NCBI GenBank assembly: GCA_964373925.1
Contig: CAYJWS010000013.1
Location: 1 to 21,485 of the forward strand
DNA length: 21,485 bases
Origin: CAYJWS01 sp964373925
GTDB taxonomy: Bacteria > Patescibacteriota > Patescibacteriia > Buchananbacterales > GWA2-38-13
Reading direction: 5' to 3'
The translations under genes and the position numbers were made by a program. The notes under the pieces were generated by a model, which saw only the letters and a program-made list of their open reading frames with translations, was not told the DNA's origin and did not search any database. Shown piece by piece: positions 6,003-14,107 of the stretch; position 1 is the first letter of the stretch, and each line of letters begins with the position of its first letter.

Positions 6003-7247
6003 TTATTTGTCGGGCACTGCCACAAATTCGCCAATAACTTGAGGCGAGAAATATTTTTCATACACCGACATAAGGTATTTTGTATCTCTGCATTCATCAA
6101 GAAAGGCTTTGATTTGCTCTTCGGAGAATATTACTCCACAAAACAATAGGCTTTCTTGAGCGTATTCCAAAATATCATTTAGAGTTTGATAATTAAATAC
6201 CGATTCTGATTTTCTTCTTTCAACTTCTTGCGATACATGCGCCTCATTTTTAAGCGCGGAAACTATTTTTTCATGGATTTCTTTTCTGACAATCTCAACC
6301 TCCTCTAAAGAATTGAGAGGAATTTTGATCTCCCAGTCTGCATCAATTTTATTGAGATTATATTCAAAATCAACTTCATATACCCAGCCTTTTTCCTCGC
6401 GAAGCCAGCAATACAGCGCTCCATGCACATTATTCGTTAAGAATTGTCCAATAAAGCTTATGGCGATATTGGTTCGCACGTCAAGAGTAGGAAGTATTCC
6501 GCCCATATAGTAGAGATGCCGGCTGATATCCTCGCAAGAATACACATGAAATTCTCTTGAATGCCAACGGATGCTATGGTATATGCGCGGAAAAACATGC
6601 TTGCGAACAACAACTTTTGAAAGGAGCTCTTCTATACTATTGGAATAAAAATTTCCACCGACAAAAACATTTATATCTGAATTGAAATACCCTTCATGCG
6701 CATCTTTAAGAGCAGCTTCTGTTATAAGTGAATGGTCTGTATCCTCTCCAAACATTTGGCGCAAAGTTACAGGAACTGCTTTCTTCCATCCTGTCATTAC
6801 ATGTCGGCTTAGACTATTTCCTCCTGGAAAATACCGCTCCATGCGCCTTCTTTCATTGGCAATAATCCCTCGCTGAAGTGCAATATCTTCTTCTGTTATG
6901 ATTGGTTTAAAGATATGGCTCAAAAAACCTTCAGAGGCCTCTCTGAAAATTTCTTGCGGAACGTGCAGTTCAAATTCGGTATGAAATATTGTTGTTGTAG
7001 CGTTGAATGCACCGCCCTTCAAGCTCACAAACTTCCCGAACGAATTTTTTTCGGGATACTTTTTAGACCTACCCATCATCATATGTTCTAGAAAATGAAA
7101 AGTTCCAGGAATAACTCGGCCAATATTATGGACATGCCCTAATGGAATTACAAGATGTACGGATGTATAGGGGACATCCATTGGATATGAATACACAGCA
7201 ATGCCGTTATCAAGAATTCTTTTTTCAAAAATCAAACGATCCTTCAT
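6003..7247 (-). CDS. M16-family (insulinase/processing-peptidase-like) zinc metallopeptidase
   Basis: M16 peptidases are clamshell zinc proteases that degrade peptides. The 414-residue protein contains the inverted zinc motif HxxEH as H51-FLE-H55 (in GTFHFLEHMMMG) and the distal zinc ligand E132 (in IIANERRRME), about 77 residues later as usual. The second half has the LREEKGWVYEV block, equivalent to the R/Y substrate-binding motif of the C-terminal M16 domain, so one chain carries both half-sites. No signal peptide is seen, so a cytoplasmic role is likely. The start is supported by a good Shine-Dalgarno sequence (AAGGAG, 5 bp spacing) and a promoter (TTGACT-17-TAGATT, 7300-7328). It is a monocistronic unit bounded by a terminator. 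Substrate unknown. Confidence 0.93.
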   Translation of the reverse strand: MKDRLIFEKRILDNGIAVYSYPMDVPYTSVHLVIPLGHVHNIGRVIPGTFHFLEHMMMGRSKKYPEKNSFGKFVSLKGGAFNATTTIFHTEFELHVPQEIFREASEGFLSHIFKPIITEEDIALQRGIIANERRRMERYFPGGNSLSRHVMTGWKKAVPVTLRQMFGEDTDHSLITEAALKDAHEGYFNSDINVFVGGNFYSNSIEELLSKVVVRKHVFPRIYHSIRWHSREFHVYSCEDISRHLYYMGGILPTLDVRTNIAISFIGQFLTNNVHGALYCWLREEKGWVYEVDFEYNLNKIDADWEIKIPLNSLEEVEIVRKEIHEKIVSALKNEAHVSQEVERRKSESVFNYQTLNDILEYAQESLLFCGVIFSEEQIKAFLDECRDTKYLMSVYEKYFSPQVIGEFVAVPDK

Positions 7248-7299
7248 GTGTCTCCTTATGTCTATGATTTTTTAAAGAACATTTTTCAAACCATTTCCC

Positions 7300-7328
7300 A
7301 ATCTATCATGAATAGCAAAAAAAGTCAA
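7300..7328 (-). promoter_or_regulatory. Promoter of the M16 peptidase gene
   Basis: Minus strand TTGACT (complement of 7323-7328), 17-bp spacer, TAGATT (complement of 7300-7305). It closely matches the ileS promoter in hexamers and spacing, suggesting a housekeeping sigma preference for TTGACT. Confidence 0.6.
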
Positions 7329-7373
7329 TAAAAAGCCCTTACGCAATGGCTAAGGTTTGCATTGCGTAAGGGC
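7329..7373 (-). terminator. Rho-independent terminator after the ferredoxin gene
   Basis: Perfect 13-bp stem GCCCTTACGCAAT (7335-7347) with ATTGCGTAAGGGC (7361-7373) around a 13-nt loop. On the minus strand it is followed by a T5 run. There is no T-run on the plus strand, so it is one-directional. Confidence 0.85.
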
Positions 7374-7457
7374 ACAAAGAAAGGGTAGGGCTACGGAATT
7401 AAAGAGCATTGAGTATGTCTATATTGTAACCATATCATACGTTTTAATATATTACAA

Positions 7458-7652
7458 CTATTTTTCATCAAGATAAATTGCGTCTACGGGGCACGATGAG
7501 ATGCTTTCTGTAATTGATTTTTTATGTTTATCACTGTCTGCATCGTTTTTAACGCAAGCAATATTTTCTTTGTCCATATAAAAAACTTCTGGCGCGACCG
7601 CCGGACAAATTCCGCATCCAATGCATGTTTTCCTGTTCACTTTGACTTTCAT
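7458..7652 (-). CDS. Small single-cluster [4Fe-4S] ferredoxin
   Basis: The 64-residue protein has CxxCxxC followed by PAVAPEVF (C10, C13, C16) and a distal C-P near residue 54, the four ligands of a monocluster 4Fe-4S ferredoxin of the type seen in Thermotoga and archaea. It should carry single electrons at low potential in the cytoplasm. An extra Cys lies at about residue 33 (IACVKND), and the C-terminus is acidic. No redox partner gene is adjacent, so its partner is unknown. A perfect TATAAT lies about 20 bp upstream on the minus strand but has no good -35. No clear Shine-Dalgarno sequence is seen; the start is taken because the KVKVNRKTCIGCG N-terminus matches the family. Confidence 0.92.
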   Translation of the reverse strand: MKVKVNRKTCIGCGICPAVAPEVFYMDKENIACVKNDADSDKHKKSITESISSCPVDAIYLDEK

Positions 7653-7692
7653 ATATTTAGACTTTTGAATAATTATAAAAACACATCAATTT

Positions 7693-7787
7693 GTCATCCC
7701 TCCGAAGCTTCGGAGGGATCCAGACGATTTGGCATAATTGCTATAAAATAATTTCTGGATTCCCCCGCCAGCTGGCGGGGGAATGAC
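7693..7787. repeat. Twin-hairpin palindromic repeat pair (first copy)
   Basis: Two hairpins face each other. The left one (7693-7723) runs GTCATCCC-TCCGAAGCTTCGGA-GGGATCCAG. The right one (7755-7787) is the inverted version, CTGGATTCCCC...GGGGAATGAC with a CCGCCAGCTGGCGG core. The outer GTCAT/ATGAC and inner ATCCAG/CTGGAT ends are complementary, so the pair forms one large inverted repeat. It resembles the widespread 'GTCATTCCCGCG...GCGGGAATCCAG' element (Neisseria dRS3-like). Otherwise 7653-7836 holds only the ferredoxin leader. Confidence 0.8.
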
Positions 7788-7836
7788 TGATAATTATTCG
7801 GCGCTCTCATATTATGATAATGTACTAGCACGCAAT

Positions 7837-9588
7837 CTACATTTGTTCAAGGGGCTCGATTCCCAAAATTTTTAAACCCTTTTTAAATACTACCTTAACC
7901 GCGCGAAGAATTGCTAGTCTTTGGGCAAGCATCTTTGGCTCGCCCTTTAAAACCGGGACTTTTTCATAAAATTCGGAAAAAATCTGCGCTAACTCGTACA
8001 GGTAATGGGAAAGCAAAAATGGATCAAATTTTTCAGCCGATAACTCGAGAGTTTTTGGAAAACGCGATAATTTCCGCACAAGATTCATTTCTTCTTCGTT
8101 TACGGATTCTTTTATAAAGATTTTGCCGGCGCTTGAGTTTGCTTTTTTAAGAATGCTTGAAATTCTCGCGTATACATACTGGAGATACGGGCCCGTATCG
8201 CCATGGAGGGCTAAAGACCTCTCCATATCAAATACTATTACCGAATTATTTCCGTGTGAAAGCATGGAATACTTCATCGCGGCATGAGAAATTTTTCTGG
8301 AAACATCTTTTATTTTACCTTCCTTCCATTCATTATGCCTTTTCTTTGTCTCTTGTTCTACCTTTAATATAATGGCATCTTCAAAGTCTTCAAATAATAC
8401 GACGTTCCCGCTGCGCGATGACATGGCGCCTTCCTTAAGCGTAACAAATTCATATGGCACATGTGCCGTGTCCTTGTGCACTCCCATAACTTCCAATGTC
8501 TTAAAAAGCTGCTTGAAATAAAATGACTGGCGCATATCAACAACATAAAAACTCTTATCAATGCGGTATTTTTTGAATTTTATCTGCGCTAGCGCCAAGT
8601 CTTTTGTGGAATACAGCGATGTTCCGTCCGACTTTAAAAGTAAAAATTGCTTTAATCCGTGCGCTTCAAGATCAATAATAACCGCTCCCTCGCTTTTCTT
8701 TGCTACTCCATCTTTCAAAAGTTTTTTTACTATTTTCTTGCCTTTTTCTTCAACTTCGCTCTCAAAAAAATAAATATCAAAAACTACGCCTAAATTTTTA
8801 TATATAGAATAAAATTCATTCAAGCTCCATTTCCGTGTCTTTTTCCAAAGCGATTTGAGTTTCTTATCTCCCGCTTCAAGTTTTTGCAGGATTTCAGATA
8901 CTTCTTTTTTATATTCTTCATTTTCTTCAAGCCTTTTATTTGCTTCGACGTATATTTCTCCCAAAAATTTTCCTTTATTTTTTGGCAGAGCATCGCTATA
9001 ATGAAACTTTATATACGCCCATAAACATTTCGCGACATGCGTTCCAATATCTCCAATATAATTTGCCGAAATAACTTTGTACCCTAAAACCTTATATAAT
9101 TCAACAAGGCTAAACCCAATGCAAACATTCCGCAAATGTCCAATATGAAACTCCTTATGGGTATTTGGCTGAGAGTACTCAATCATTATTTTTTGCCCTT
9201 TGCCTATGCTTGAATTTCCAAAATCTTCATCTTCTTGCAATATCTGGCCAATAACATTGTTCACGAAGCGCGCATTGTCTACAAAAAAATTAAGATATGG
9301 GCCAAAACTTTTAACATTGTGAATAATCCTGCCGTCATGCATAACTTTTTTTTGTATGGCAAATTGCTCGGCAAGGCTTTTGGTAAATTCATTGGGGCTT
9401 ACTCCCGCCTTTTTGGCAAGGCCAAAGCATGTAATGGAAAAATCCCCCATGGAAGCTTCGGGCGGGTATTCTATAAAAATAAAATTTTCATCAAAATTTT
9501 TGCCAAGGGAAAATCTCAAAAAGTCAAAAATCTCTTCCCGGCATTTTCTTTCGACATTGCTATAATTTTGTATTTTTCCTTCTTTCAT
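7837..9588 (-). CDS. argS: Arginyl-tRNA synthetase
   Basis: Class I synthetase that charges tRNA-Arg in the cytoplasm. The 583-residue protein has the N-terminal ArgRS-specific additional domain (about 1-115, with EYPPEASMGDFSI), the HIGH motif H148-IGH151 preceded by SQPNTHKEFHIGHLRN, the KMSKS counterpart in GAMSSRSGNVV, and a C-terminal DALR-type anticodon-binding domain ending in the usual LxxLGIEPLEQM. Length is normal. It is flanked on both sides by twin-hairpin repeats and has its own promoter at 9609-9636 (TTGGAT, 16 bp, TATAAT) that overlaps the upstream terminator. The Shine-Dalgarno sequence is weak (AAGAG). No frame damage is seen. Confidence 0.97.
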   Translation of the reverse strand: MKEGKIQNYSNVERKCREEIFDFLRFSLGKNFDENFIFIEYPPEASMGDFSITCFGLAKKAGVSPNEFTKSLAEQFAIQKKVMHDGRIIHNVKSFGPYLNFFVDNARFVNNVIGQILQEDEDFGNSSIGKGQKIMIEYSQPNTHKEFHIGHLRNVCIGFSLVELYKVLGYKVISANYIGDIGTHVAKCLWAYIKFHYSDALPKNKGKFLGEIYVEANKRLEENEEYKKEVSEILQKLEAGDKKLKSLWKKTRKWSLNEFYSIYKNLGVVFDIYFFESEVEEKGKKIVKKLLKDGVAKKSEGAVIIDLEAHGLKQFLLLKSDGTSLYSTKDLALAQIKFKKYRIDKSFYVVDMRQSFYFKQLFKTLEVMGVHKDTAHVPYEFVTLKEGAMSSRSGNVVLFEDFEDAIILKVEQETKKRHNEWKEGKIKDVSRKISHAAMKYSMLSHGNNSVIVFDMERSLALHGDTGPYLQYVYARISSILKKANSSAGKIFIKESVNEEEMNLVRKLSRFPKTLELSAEKFDPFLLSHYLYELAQIFSEFYEKVPVLKGEPKMLAQRLAILRAVKVVFKKGLKILGIEPLEQM

Positions 9589-9608
9589 ACTCTTATGGTA
9601 TCTAAATT

Positions 9609-9636
9609 ATTATATTTTTGCAACAAAAAAATCCAA
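9609..9636 (-). promoter_or_regulatory. argS promoter overlapping a terminator
   Basis: Minus strand TATAAT (complement of 9609-9614) with TTGGAT (complement of 9631-9636) 16 bp upstream. The -35 is the 3' arm of the terminator hairpin, so termination of the upstream unit and initiation of argS share sequence. Confidence 0.5.
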
Positions 9637-9656
9637 GGTTTCTTTTGGATTTTTTT
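9624..9656. terminator. Bidirectional rho-independent terminator between protease and argS
   Basis: Stem ATCCAA (9631-9636) with TTGGAT (9645-9650), extendable by G-T pairs, with A/T runs of 6-7 on both sides so that it can work on either strand. Confidence 0.65.
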
Positions 9657-9699
9657 AGGTAGCTAGAAGCTATCTCAAAAAATGCTATTTTTTTATTTT

Positions 9700-9783
9700 G
9701 TCATCCTCGCGAAAGCGGGGATCCAAAAAGTCAGCTTAGTCTAGCGAAACTGGATTCCCCCGAAAGCTTACGGGAGAATGACA
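9700..9783. repeat. Twin-hairpin palindromic repeat pair (second copy)
   Basis: The left hairpin (9700-9725) is GTCATCCTCGCGAAAGCGGGG followed by ATCC. The right hairpin (9750-9783) is CTGGATTCCCC, then a CGAAAGCTTACGGG core, then AGAATGACA. Same architecture and orientation as the pair at 7693-7787, with different hairpin cores. The two pairs flank argS. Apart from this, 9661-9838 holds nothing recognisable. Confidence 0.78.
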
Positions 9784-9838
9784 GTTGAAATTATTTTTGA
9801 TATACCTTTTAGCAATACCTGTCAACGATTTGAGCTAC

Positions 9839-11416
9839 TTACCGTGTTCGACAAGCCCATTTTCCATTTGCGGCAATAATTTGATCAATAGTGACTTTTT
9901 TCTTCTCGCCAGAAATAGTGTTTCCTTTGGCCAAAGGATCCCGTGGAATTATATAATAAAACGGCTTTACATACTGGTATGGTAAAAGCCCCATGAGATA
10001 CAAATCAATATCGGGAAGAGTCTGATTTCTTGAATCTTCAATTTGCGAACTAAGCGATGTAAACGTCCCATTACTGTTATCCTGCCAGCCCGCTCCGCCA
10101 AGCGGGGAGAAAAAATCAACGAAAAAATTCCAGTGCACAAGATCCGGTTTTCTCAAGAGTTCGTCGCTTCTTGTGCCACTGGCATCGATAAAAGTAACGC
10201 TCCCACTCCACTGATGCAAAATTTCATGCATTAGCACGTTCATCATTTGATTCATATTTTTATCATCCAAAACCGAGTAATTGTTAACATTCCCCATAAG
10301 CGCGAGCCCTTTGAGCTTGCCAAGGCTCCCGTATAGGTGCGCGCCTTCAAGCGTTGGCTTGCCAATTCCTTCAACATGATTGGATACTGGAATAAAATGT
10401 CCTTGTTCGTTTGTAGGAAGGGAATCAAAATTGGAAAAAACAATGAAAAAATCAAAAACATCCGGATTATCTTTGAAAAACGCGGATCCTACCTCCTCAA
10501 GGACAAGCTCAAGTGAATTATTCTTTGATTTCTTTATCAAATATCCATCATCTTTTAAGACAATCGGACTATAGGAAAGATCAATGGAAGAAAGGCTGTT
10601 CATTCTGCGTGAAAAATATTCGGAAAAATTTTTCTGAATATAGGTAAGCGTATTCACTTCTTCAAACGTATGCGAATCCTTAGAAACAAGTATGAGCGCG
10701 GCCTTGATACTTTTATTCTCACAATCCTTTACTTTTTTTCTCGGCAAAGATATGGGGTTTGAGACACTTTCGTCAAAACCTATTATCGGCCGAGTGCGGA
10801 CATAGTATCCTCTTTTATTTGTAAGCGCGTCTTGGGGGAGGTACCCATTTGCCGTAAGCGCGGATTCATCTGCAAACAGCCGCAATATATCATCCACTTT
10901 CCAGTAAAACTTGCTTTCTCCTTCTACTTTGTAGATTACGCCATTGGGAACATCGTATGATTTTTGTATTGGGTCGGACACAGTATAATTATCAAAAAAT
11001 ACCTCCGGTATATCAACAACCTTTTTTTTCCATTGTTCTCCGAAAAATTCTTCGGCAATTATCTCATCGGCCAAAGGCCGTAAAACTCCCCCAACCTCGA
11101 CTGTATATACTTTTGGATCGCTTGGAACTTTTATTAAAAACTTGCCGGGCCGTAAAGTTATGTTTTTCCCAAGAGGAATCTTTGATATATACTCTTTTGA
11201 AACTATCGCGACTTTTGAATAATCGTTTTCATACCAGCTTTTATAGGTAATTTCATTGGGGAATACATGCCGAGACTTCTCGCCATTCAAATAATATATC
11301 GCGGGGCTTTCTTTGGTTTTTACTAGATTAATAGAAGCAAATACGGAGTATTTTGGAAAAAATACTCCGAGCGCAAAAAATATGAAAATGTATTTTAAAA
11401 ATTTTTTTTGCAACAT
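9839..11416 (-). CDS. Secreted zincin-like metalloprotease with N-terminal 'YxxxGxxRxF' repeats
   Basis: From the ATG at 11416 (525 residues) the protein opens with MLQKKF and a hydrophobic stretch ending VFA, a convincing signal peptide. A longer frame from a TTG at 11479 would bury it and runs into a palindromic repeat, so it was not used. Residues about 30-230 carry three copies of a motif like AIYYLNGEKSRHVF, VYTVEVGGVLRPLA and FYWKVDDILRLFA, which is common in CPR exported proteins. A zinc-protease domain follows, with HEILH at 397-401 (in MHEILHQWSG). Downstream blocks HWNFFVDFFSPLGGAGW and DIDLYLMGLLP look conserved and may supply the third ligand. I do not recognise a named family. 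It should act outside the cell; substrate unknown. It lies after the ABC operon, separated by repeats. Confidence 0.75.
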   Translation of the reverse strand: MLQKKFLKYIFIFFALGVFFPKYSVFASINLVKTKESPAIYYLNGEKSRHVFPNEITYKSWYENDYSKVAIVSKEYISKIPLGKNITLRPGKFLIKVPSDPKVYTVEVGGVLRPLADEIIAEEFFGEQWKKKVVDIPEVFFDNYTVSDPIQKSYDVPNGVIYKVEGESKFYWKVDDILRLFADESALTANGYLPQDALTNKRGYYVRTRPIIGFDESVSNPISLPRKKVKDCENKSIKAALILVSKDSHTFEEVNTLTYIQKNFSEYFSRRMNSLSSIDLSYSPIVLKDDGYLIKKSKNNSLELVLEEVGSAFFKDNPDVFDFFIVFSNFDSLPTNEQGHFIPVSNHVEGIGKPTLEGAHLYGSLGKLKGLALMGNVNNYSVLDDKNMNQMMNVLMHEILHQWSGSVTFIDASGTRSDELLRKPDLVHWNFFVDFFSPLGGAGWQDNSNGTFTSLSSQIEDSRNQTLPDIDLYLMGLLPYQYVKPFYYIIPRDPLAKGNTISGEKKKVTIDQIIAANGKWACRTR

Positions 11417-11479
11417 GGCTATTTTTTGCTTAATCAAATGGGTATGAACCCGAGAGCAATCTCTGGACTCTTTTTCCAA

Positions 11480-11591
11480 ATCCGCCAGCTGGCGGAGGGG
11501 AATTAAACCAACTTGTCCACCATAGTCCCCCGATAGCTATCGGGGGACGAAGGTAGATGACTCGTCCTCCGTAGCTTTAGCGAAGGAGGAT
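11480..11591. repeat. Composite palindromic repeat block, nested copy included
   Basis: Three units sit side by side: TCCGCCAGCTGGCGGA (11481-11496); a GTCCACC-TAG...CGAAGGT element (about 11514-11560) whose loop is a perfect 22-bp palindrome (11526-11547, CCCCCGATAG/CTATCGGGGG); and its sister GTCCTCCGTAGC-TTTA-GCGAAGGAGGA (11564-11590) with a plain loop. The last unit overlaps the 3' end of the DUF4340 gene and provides its stop codon. Confidence 0.75.
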
Positions 11592-12458
11592 TAAATATTT
11601 CTCTGTTGGCACTATTTTATTTCTGGTATCGTCATCCAAAATAAAAAGCAGACCTTGAGAGCTTTTAATCATATATCCATCGCTCTCTCTCTTTCCTATC
11701 TCTATATGAGACATACTACCGCTACTTAGTTCAACGTCAATGGTGGTGTCATAATCTTGAAAATCTTCATCTTCTTTTGGTATAGCAACTGCGGTAATTT
11801 TTGAAAAGTGATTCAGCATATCATCAATTGTATCCTTGTTGGCTATTTTCCCATTCACTTTCCATATATCTTTGTCCTTGGCAATTAAAGTTATTATACC
11901 ATTTTCTTTTATAGTTATCTTTTTTATGGATTCCTTCGGGAAAGAATCAGCAAGCATGCTTATCCATGGGCTATCTAAGAGATATGGAGCAAAATTAGCG
12001 ACAAAAAAAACTTTCCTTTGCTTCTCCTTGATTATATATATGTTTGGATCTTTCAATCCTGCTGTAAAGCTCCCTAAAACCTTATCGCCGTCACGCAAAA
12101 TAAATTCTTGCGCTCTTTCTTTTTGCAATCCAAAATTTTCTAAATTACCAAGATCAGATGAAGCTACAGACATAACAGCGGCTTCCTGAATATCTTTGAG
12201 AAGCTCTTGAATATGAAAGGGTATGAGTGGATATTTTCCGCTCTTCCATGTTTCATTTTCTTTATGAAAGGAAGTGGAGTCGCCATTTCTCCGAATTTCA
12301 ATATTATTAACCTTACTAATATCATCAAAATTTACAATCTTTTTTTCAAAAAGAATTTCGCGCGCTCGCGATTTTTCCGTTATTTTTTGATACCCAAGCG
12401 CTCCCACGAGCGCAAGAAATAAAAATAATAAAATATGTGTATTAGTCTGCCGTTTCAT
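11577..12458 (-). CDS. DUF4340-domain membrane-anchored protein of the ABC export operon
   Basis: The 293-residue protein has one N-terminal membrane helix (about 8-23, ILLFLFLALVGALGY) and an extracytoplasmic beta-rich body with the repeated DUF4340 pattern (NNIEIRRNGDSTSFHKENETWK; KKITIKENGIITLIAKDKDIWKVNG; YMIKSSQGLLFILDD). DUF4340 proteins typically accompany GldF/GldG-like transporters; their molecular role is unknown. It follows the GldG-like gene by 11 bp and closes the operon. The last residues (about ILLR) and the TAA stop are encoded by a GGAGGA...TCCTCC palindromic repeat, so the natural C-terminus was probably replaced by repeat insertion. Length still fits the family. Confidence 0.85.
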   Translation of the reverse strand: MKRQTNTHILLFLFLALVGALGYQKITEKSRAREILFEKKIVNFDDISKVNNIEIRRNGDSTSFHKENETWKSGKYPLIPFHIQELLKDIQEAAVMSVASSDLGNLENFGLQKERAQEFILRDGDKVLGSFTAGLKDPNIYIIKEKQRKVFFVANFAPYLLDSPWISMLADSFPKESIKKITIKENGIITLIAKDKDIWKVNGKIANKDTIDDMLNHFSKITAVAIPKEDEDFQDYDTTIDVELSSGSMSHIEIGKRESDGYMIKSSQGLLFILDDDTRNKIVPTEKYLILLR

Positions 12459-12469
12459 AAAATAAAAAA

Positions 12470-14101
12470 TTATATTGCATAATATCGCTTGGCTTTTATT
12501 CCTTTTCTTTTGCGGATAACGTATGCGCCAAAACCTACGAATACCGAAAGAAATGCGCTCGCTAAAATATTCGCGTATTTAATGAATGCCGCTTTTTTTT
12601 CTTCAATGGGCTTAAGCGGACGATTGGCAATATCTCGTGAACGGATATCAACAAGTGAATCGCCAAGCACCATAACATCAAGCGCGTTTGCAAAAAATGA
12701 AAAATTATCGGGAGATTGGCGTATGACATCAATGTTTAAAAATTCGCCAGAGCCCACTACAAGCAAAGCGCCTTGTCGCGTGTCATATACCACCGTATCT
12801 TTTGGCGGCTCCAGCACTTTTTTTACATCTTTGCTATTCTTTTCTTCTGGATTTTTTTTTGGAACTTCTTTCCCTTGAAACGCGCTTTGTATTTTTCCGC
12901 GAATGAGCGCGGCTACTGTTCTCGTCCTCTGGTCGGTTGGCGCGATAGCATTTAAAAGATTGGGCGAGAGCTGGGCGTTATTCGCGTCAACGACAAATGA
13001 TTTATTCGTCGTTTTTGCCAACTCTGTAATTTCCTCTTCCCTGTTTTTTGCTGAATCATCTATTGTGATCGAACTTGAAAATGGAAAAACAAGCGACTGT
13101 AATTTTGACGTTATAACATTTTTTCTATTAATTCCGTTATTGGTAACTTTCGGATACGGGGGATAATTCAAGTTTATATAAAATATACCCGATTTAAACT
13201 GAAGTGTTTCGCTGGAGAGCGGGTCCAAAACAATATTAGTGCCCAGAGAAATGCCATATGACGTGAAAAGATCTCCTAGTCCCGTGTTATTTGGCTGGCT
13301 GGAAAGCGTACTTGTGTCTACGCTGGATCCGCCAACAAGCACGATGACTTTCCCACCACGCATAATATATTGATCAAGCAAAAATTTTTCACGATCGGAA
13401 AACGCAATTTTTGGCCCTGAAATAATCAACCCTCCTATATCTTGAGAAATGTAATCTCCGCCTTCAAGCGTTATATCTTTTAATTCATATTGTTTCTGGA
13501 GCTCTTTTCTAACTTCTTCGGGAATATTCTCAGAGTGTCCGCCTAAAACTGCGATGACGGGAACGCTTTCCGTTGACATTTTGAGGATTGCGGAAGCAAT
13601 ATCGTACTCCAACGAATCAATACTCTGAATAAACGGTATTGGTATTGAGGCGTTTTTATGGGTAATTGCTATTCCAGCATAGCCCGTCTTTACTTCAAGC
13701 GCCTTATTTCCAAATTTATTGAATTGGATCTCCGGAATTCCCAAAGAGAAGGCTTCTTTGGCCACTTTCTCGCTTGTTTTGGGGTTTGCCGTCTCAATAA
13801 TTATATTTCCTTTGCCATATTTTTCAAATTCCGAAATAAGATCAAGCGTGTCTTGTTTCACGCTTATAAGCCCTTCGGGAAGTTCGTTTGTGTCAGAAAA
13901 ATACACCTTAAACGTTGCCGGCGATTTAAGCTGGGAGATTATCTTCTTTGTTGATTTAGAAAGAGTGTATAGTTTTCCCTGCGTAAGATCAATCCTAAAA
14001 ACCGCGCGCGATATAAGAACATTTACCACAATAACAATTCCAATAAATAGTAGCACCCGCGAGAGTGAGTGAAAATGTTGGATAGTTTTTTGAGTTTTCA
14101 T
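12470..14101 (-). CDS. GldG-like ABC transporter auxiliary (substrate-binding-like) protein
   Basis: The 543-residue protein has an N-terminal membrane helix (about 14-33), then the signature start of the ABC_transp_aux/GldG family (RIDLTQGKLYTLSKSTKKIISQL), a large extracytoplasmic domain (including VPVIAVLGGHSENIPEEVRKEL and GGLIISGPK), and a C-terminal helix (about 508-528) followed by a basic tail. This two-anchor topology is typical of GldG. In Bacteroidetes GldF/GldG work with GldA in gliding and secretion; in CPR and many other bacteria homologues have no proven function. A charged linker (about 405-440, KEVPKKNPEEKNSKDVKK) precedes the last domain. It starts 6 bp after the permease stop, with GGAAGTAAG as a likely Shine-Dalgarno sequence. 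Confidence 0.88.
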   Translation of the reverse strand: MKTQKTIQHFHSLSRVLLFIGIVIVVNVLISRAVFRIDLTQGKLYTLSKSTKKIISQLKSPATFKVYFSDTNELPEGLISVKQDTLDLISEFEKYGKGNIIIETANPKTSEKVAKEAFSLGIPEIQFNKFGNKALEVKTGYAGIAITHKNASIPIPFIQSIDSLEYDIASAILKMSTESVPVIAVLGGHSENIPEEVRKELQKQYELKDITLEGGDYISQDIGGLIISGPKIAFSDREKFLLDQYIMRGGKVIVLVGGSSVDTSTLSSQPNNTGLGDLFTSYGISLGTNIVLDPLSSETLQFKSGIFYINLNYPPYPKVTNNGINRKNVITSKLQSLVFPFSSSITIDDSAKNREEEITELAKTTNKSFVVDANNAQLSPNLLNAIAPTDQRTRTVAALIRGKIQSAFQGKEVPKKNPEEKNSKDVKKVLEPPKDTVVYDTRQGALLVVGSGEFLNIDVIRQSPDNFSFFANALDVMVLGDSLVDIRSRDIANRPLKPIEEKKAAFIKYANILASAFLSVFVGFGAYVIRKRKGIKAKRYYAI

Positions 14102-14107
14102 AATAGC

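Noticed and set aside
4197..6149. Several plus-strand ORFs of 66-132 codons opposite ileS and the M16 gene
   Set aside because: They are antisense to well-supported genes, rich in Phe/Lys/Arg from reverse AT codons, and show no conserved motif.
7693..9783. CRISPR array or insertion sequence
   Set aside because: There are no regularly spaced repeats and spacers, no cas genes and no transposase; the repeats are isolated hairpins.
11417..11479. TTG start extending the secreted protease by 21 residues
   Set aside because: The extension begins beside a palindromic repeat and would place a polar segment before the signal peptide; the ATG at 11416 starts the signal peptide directly.
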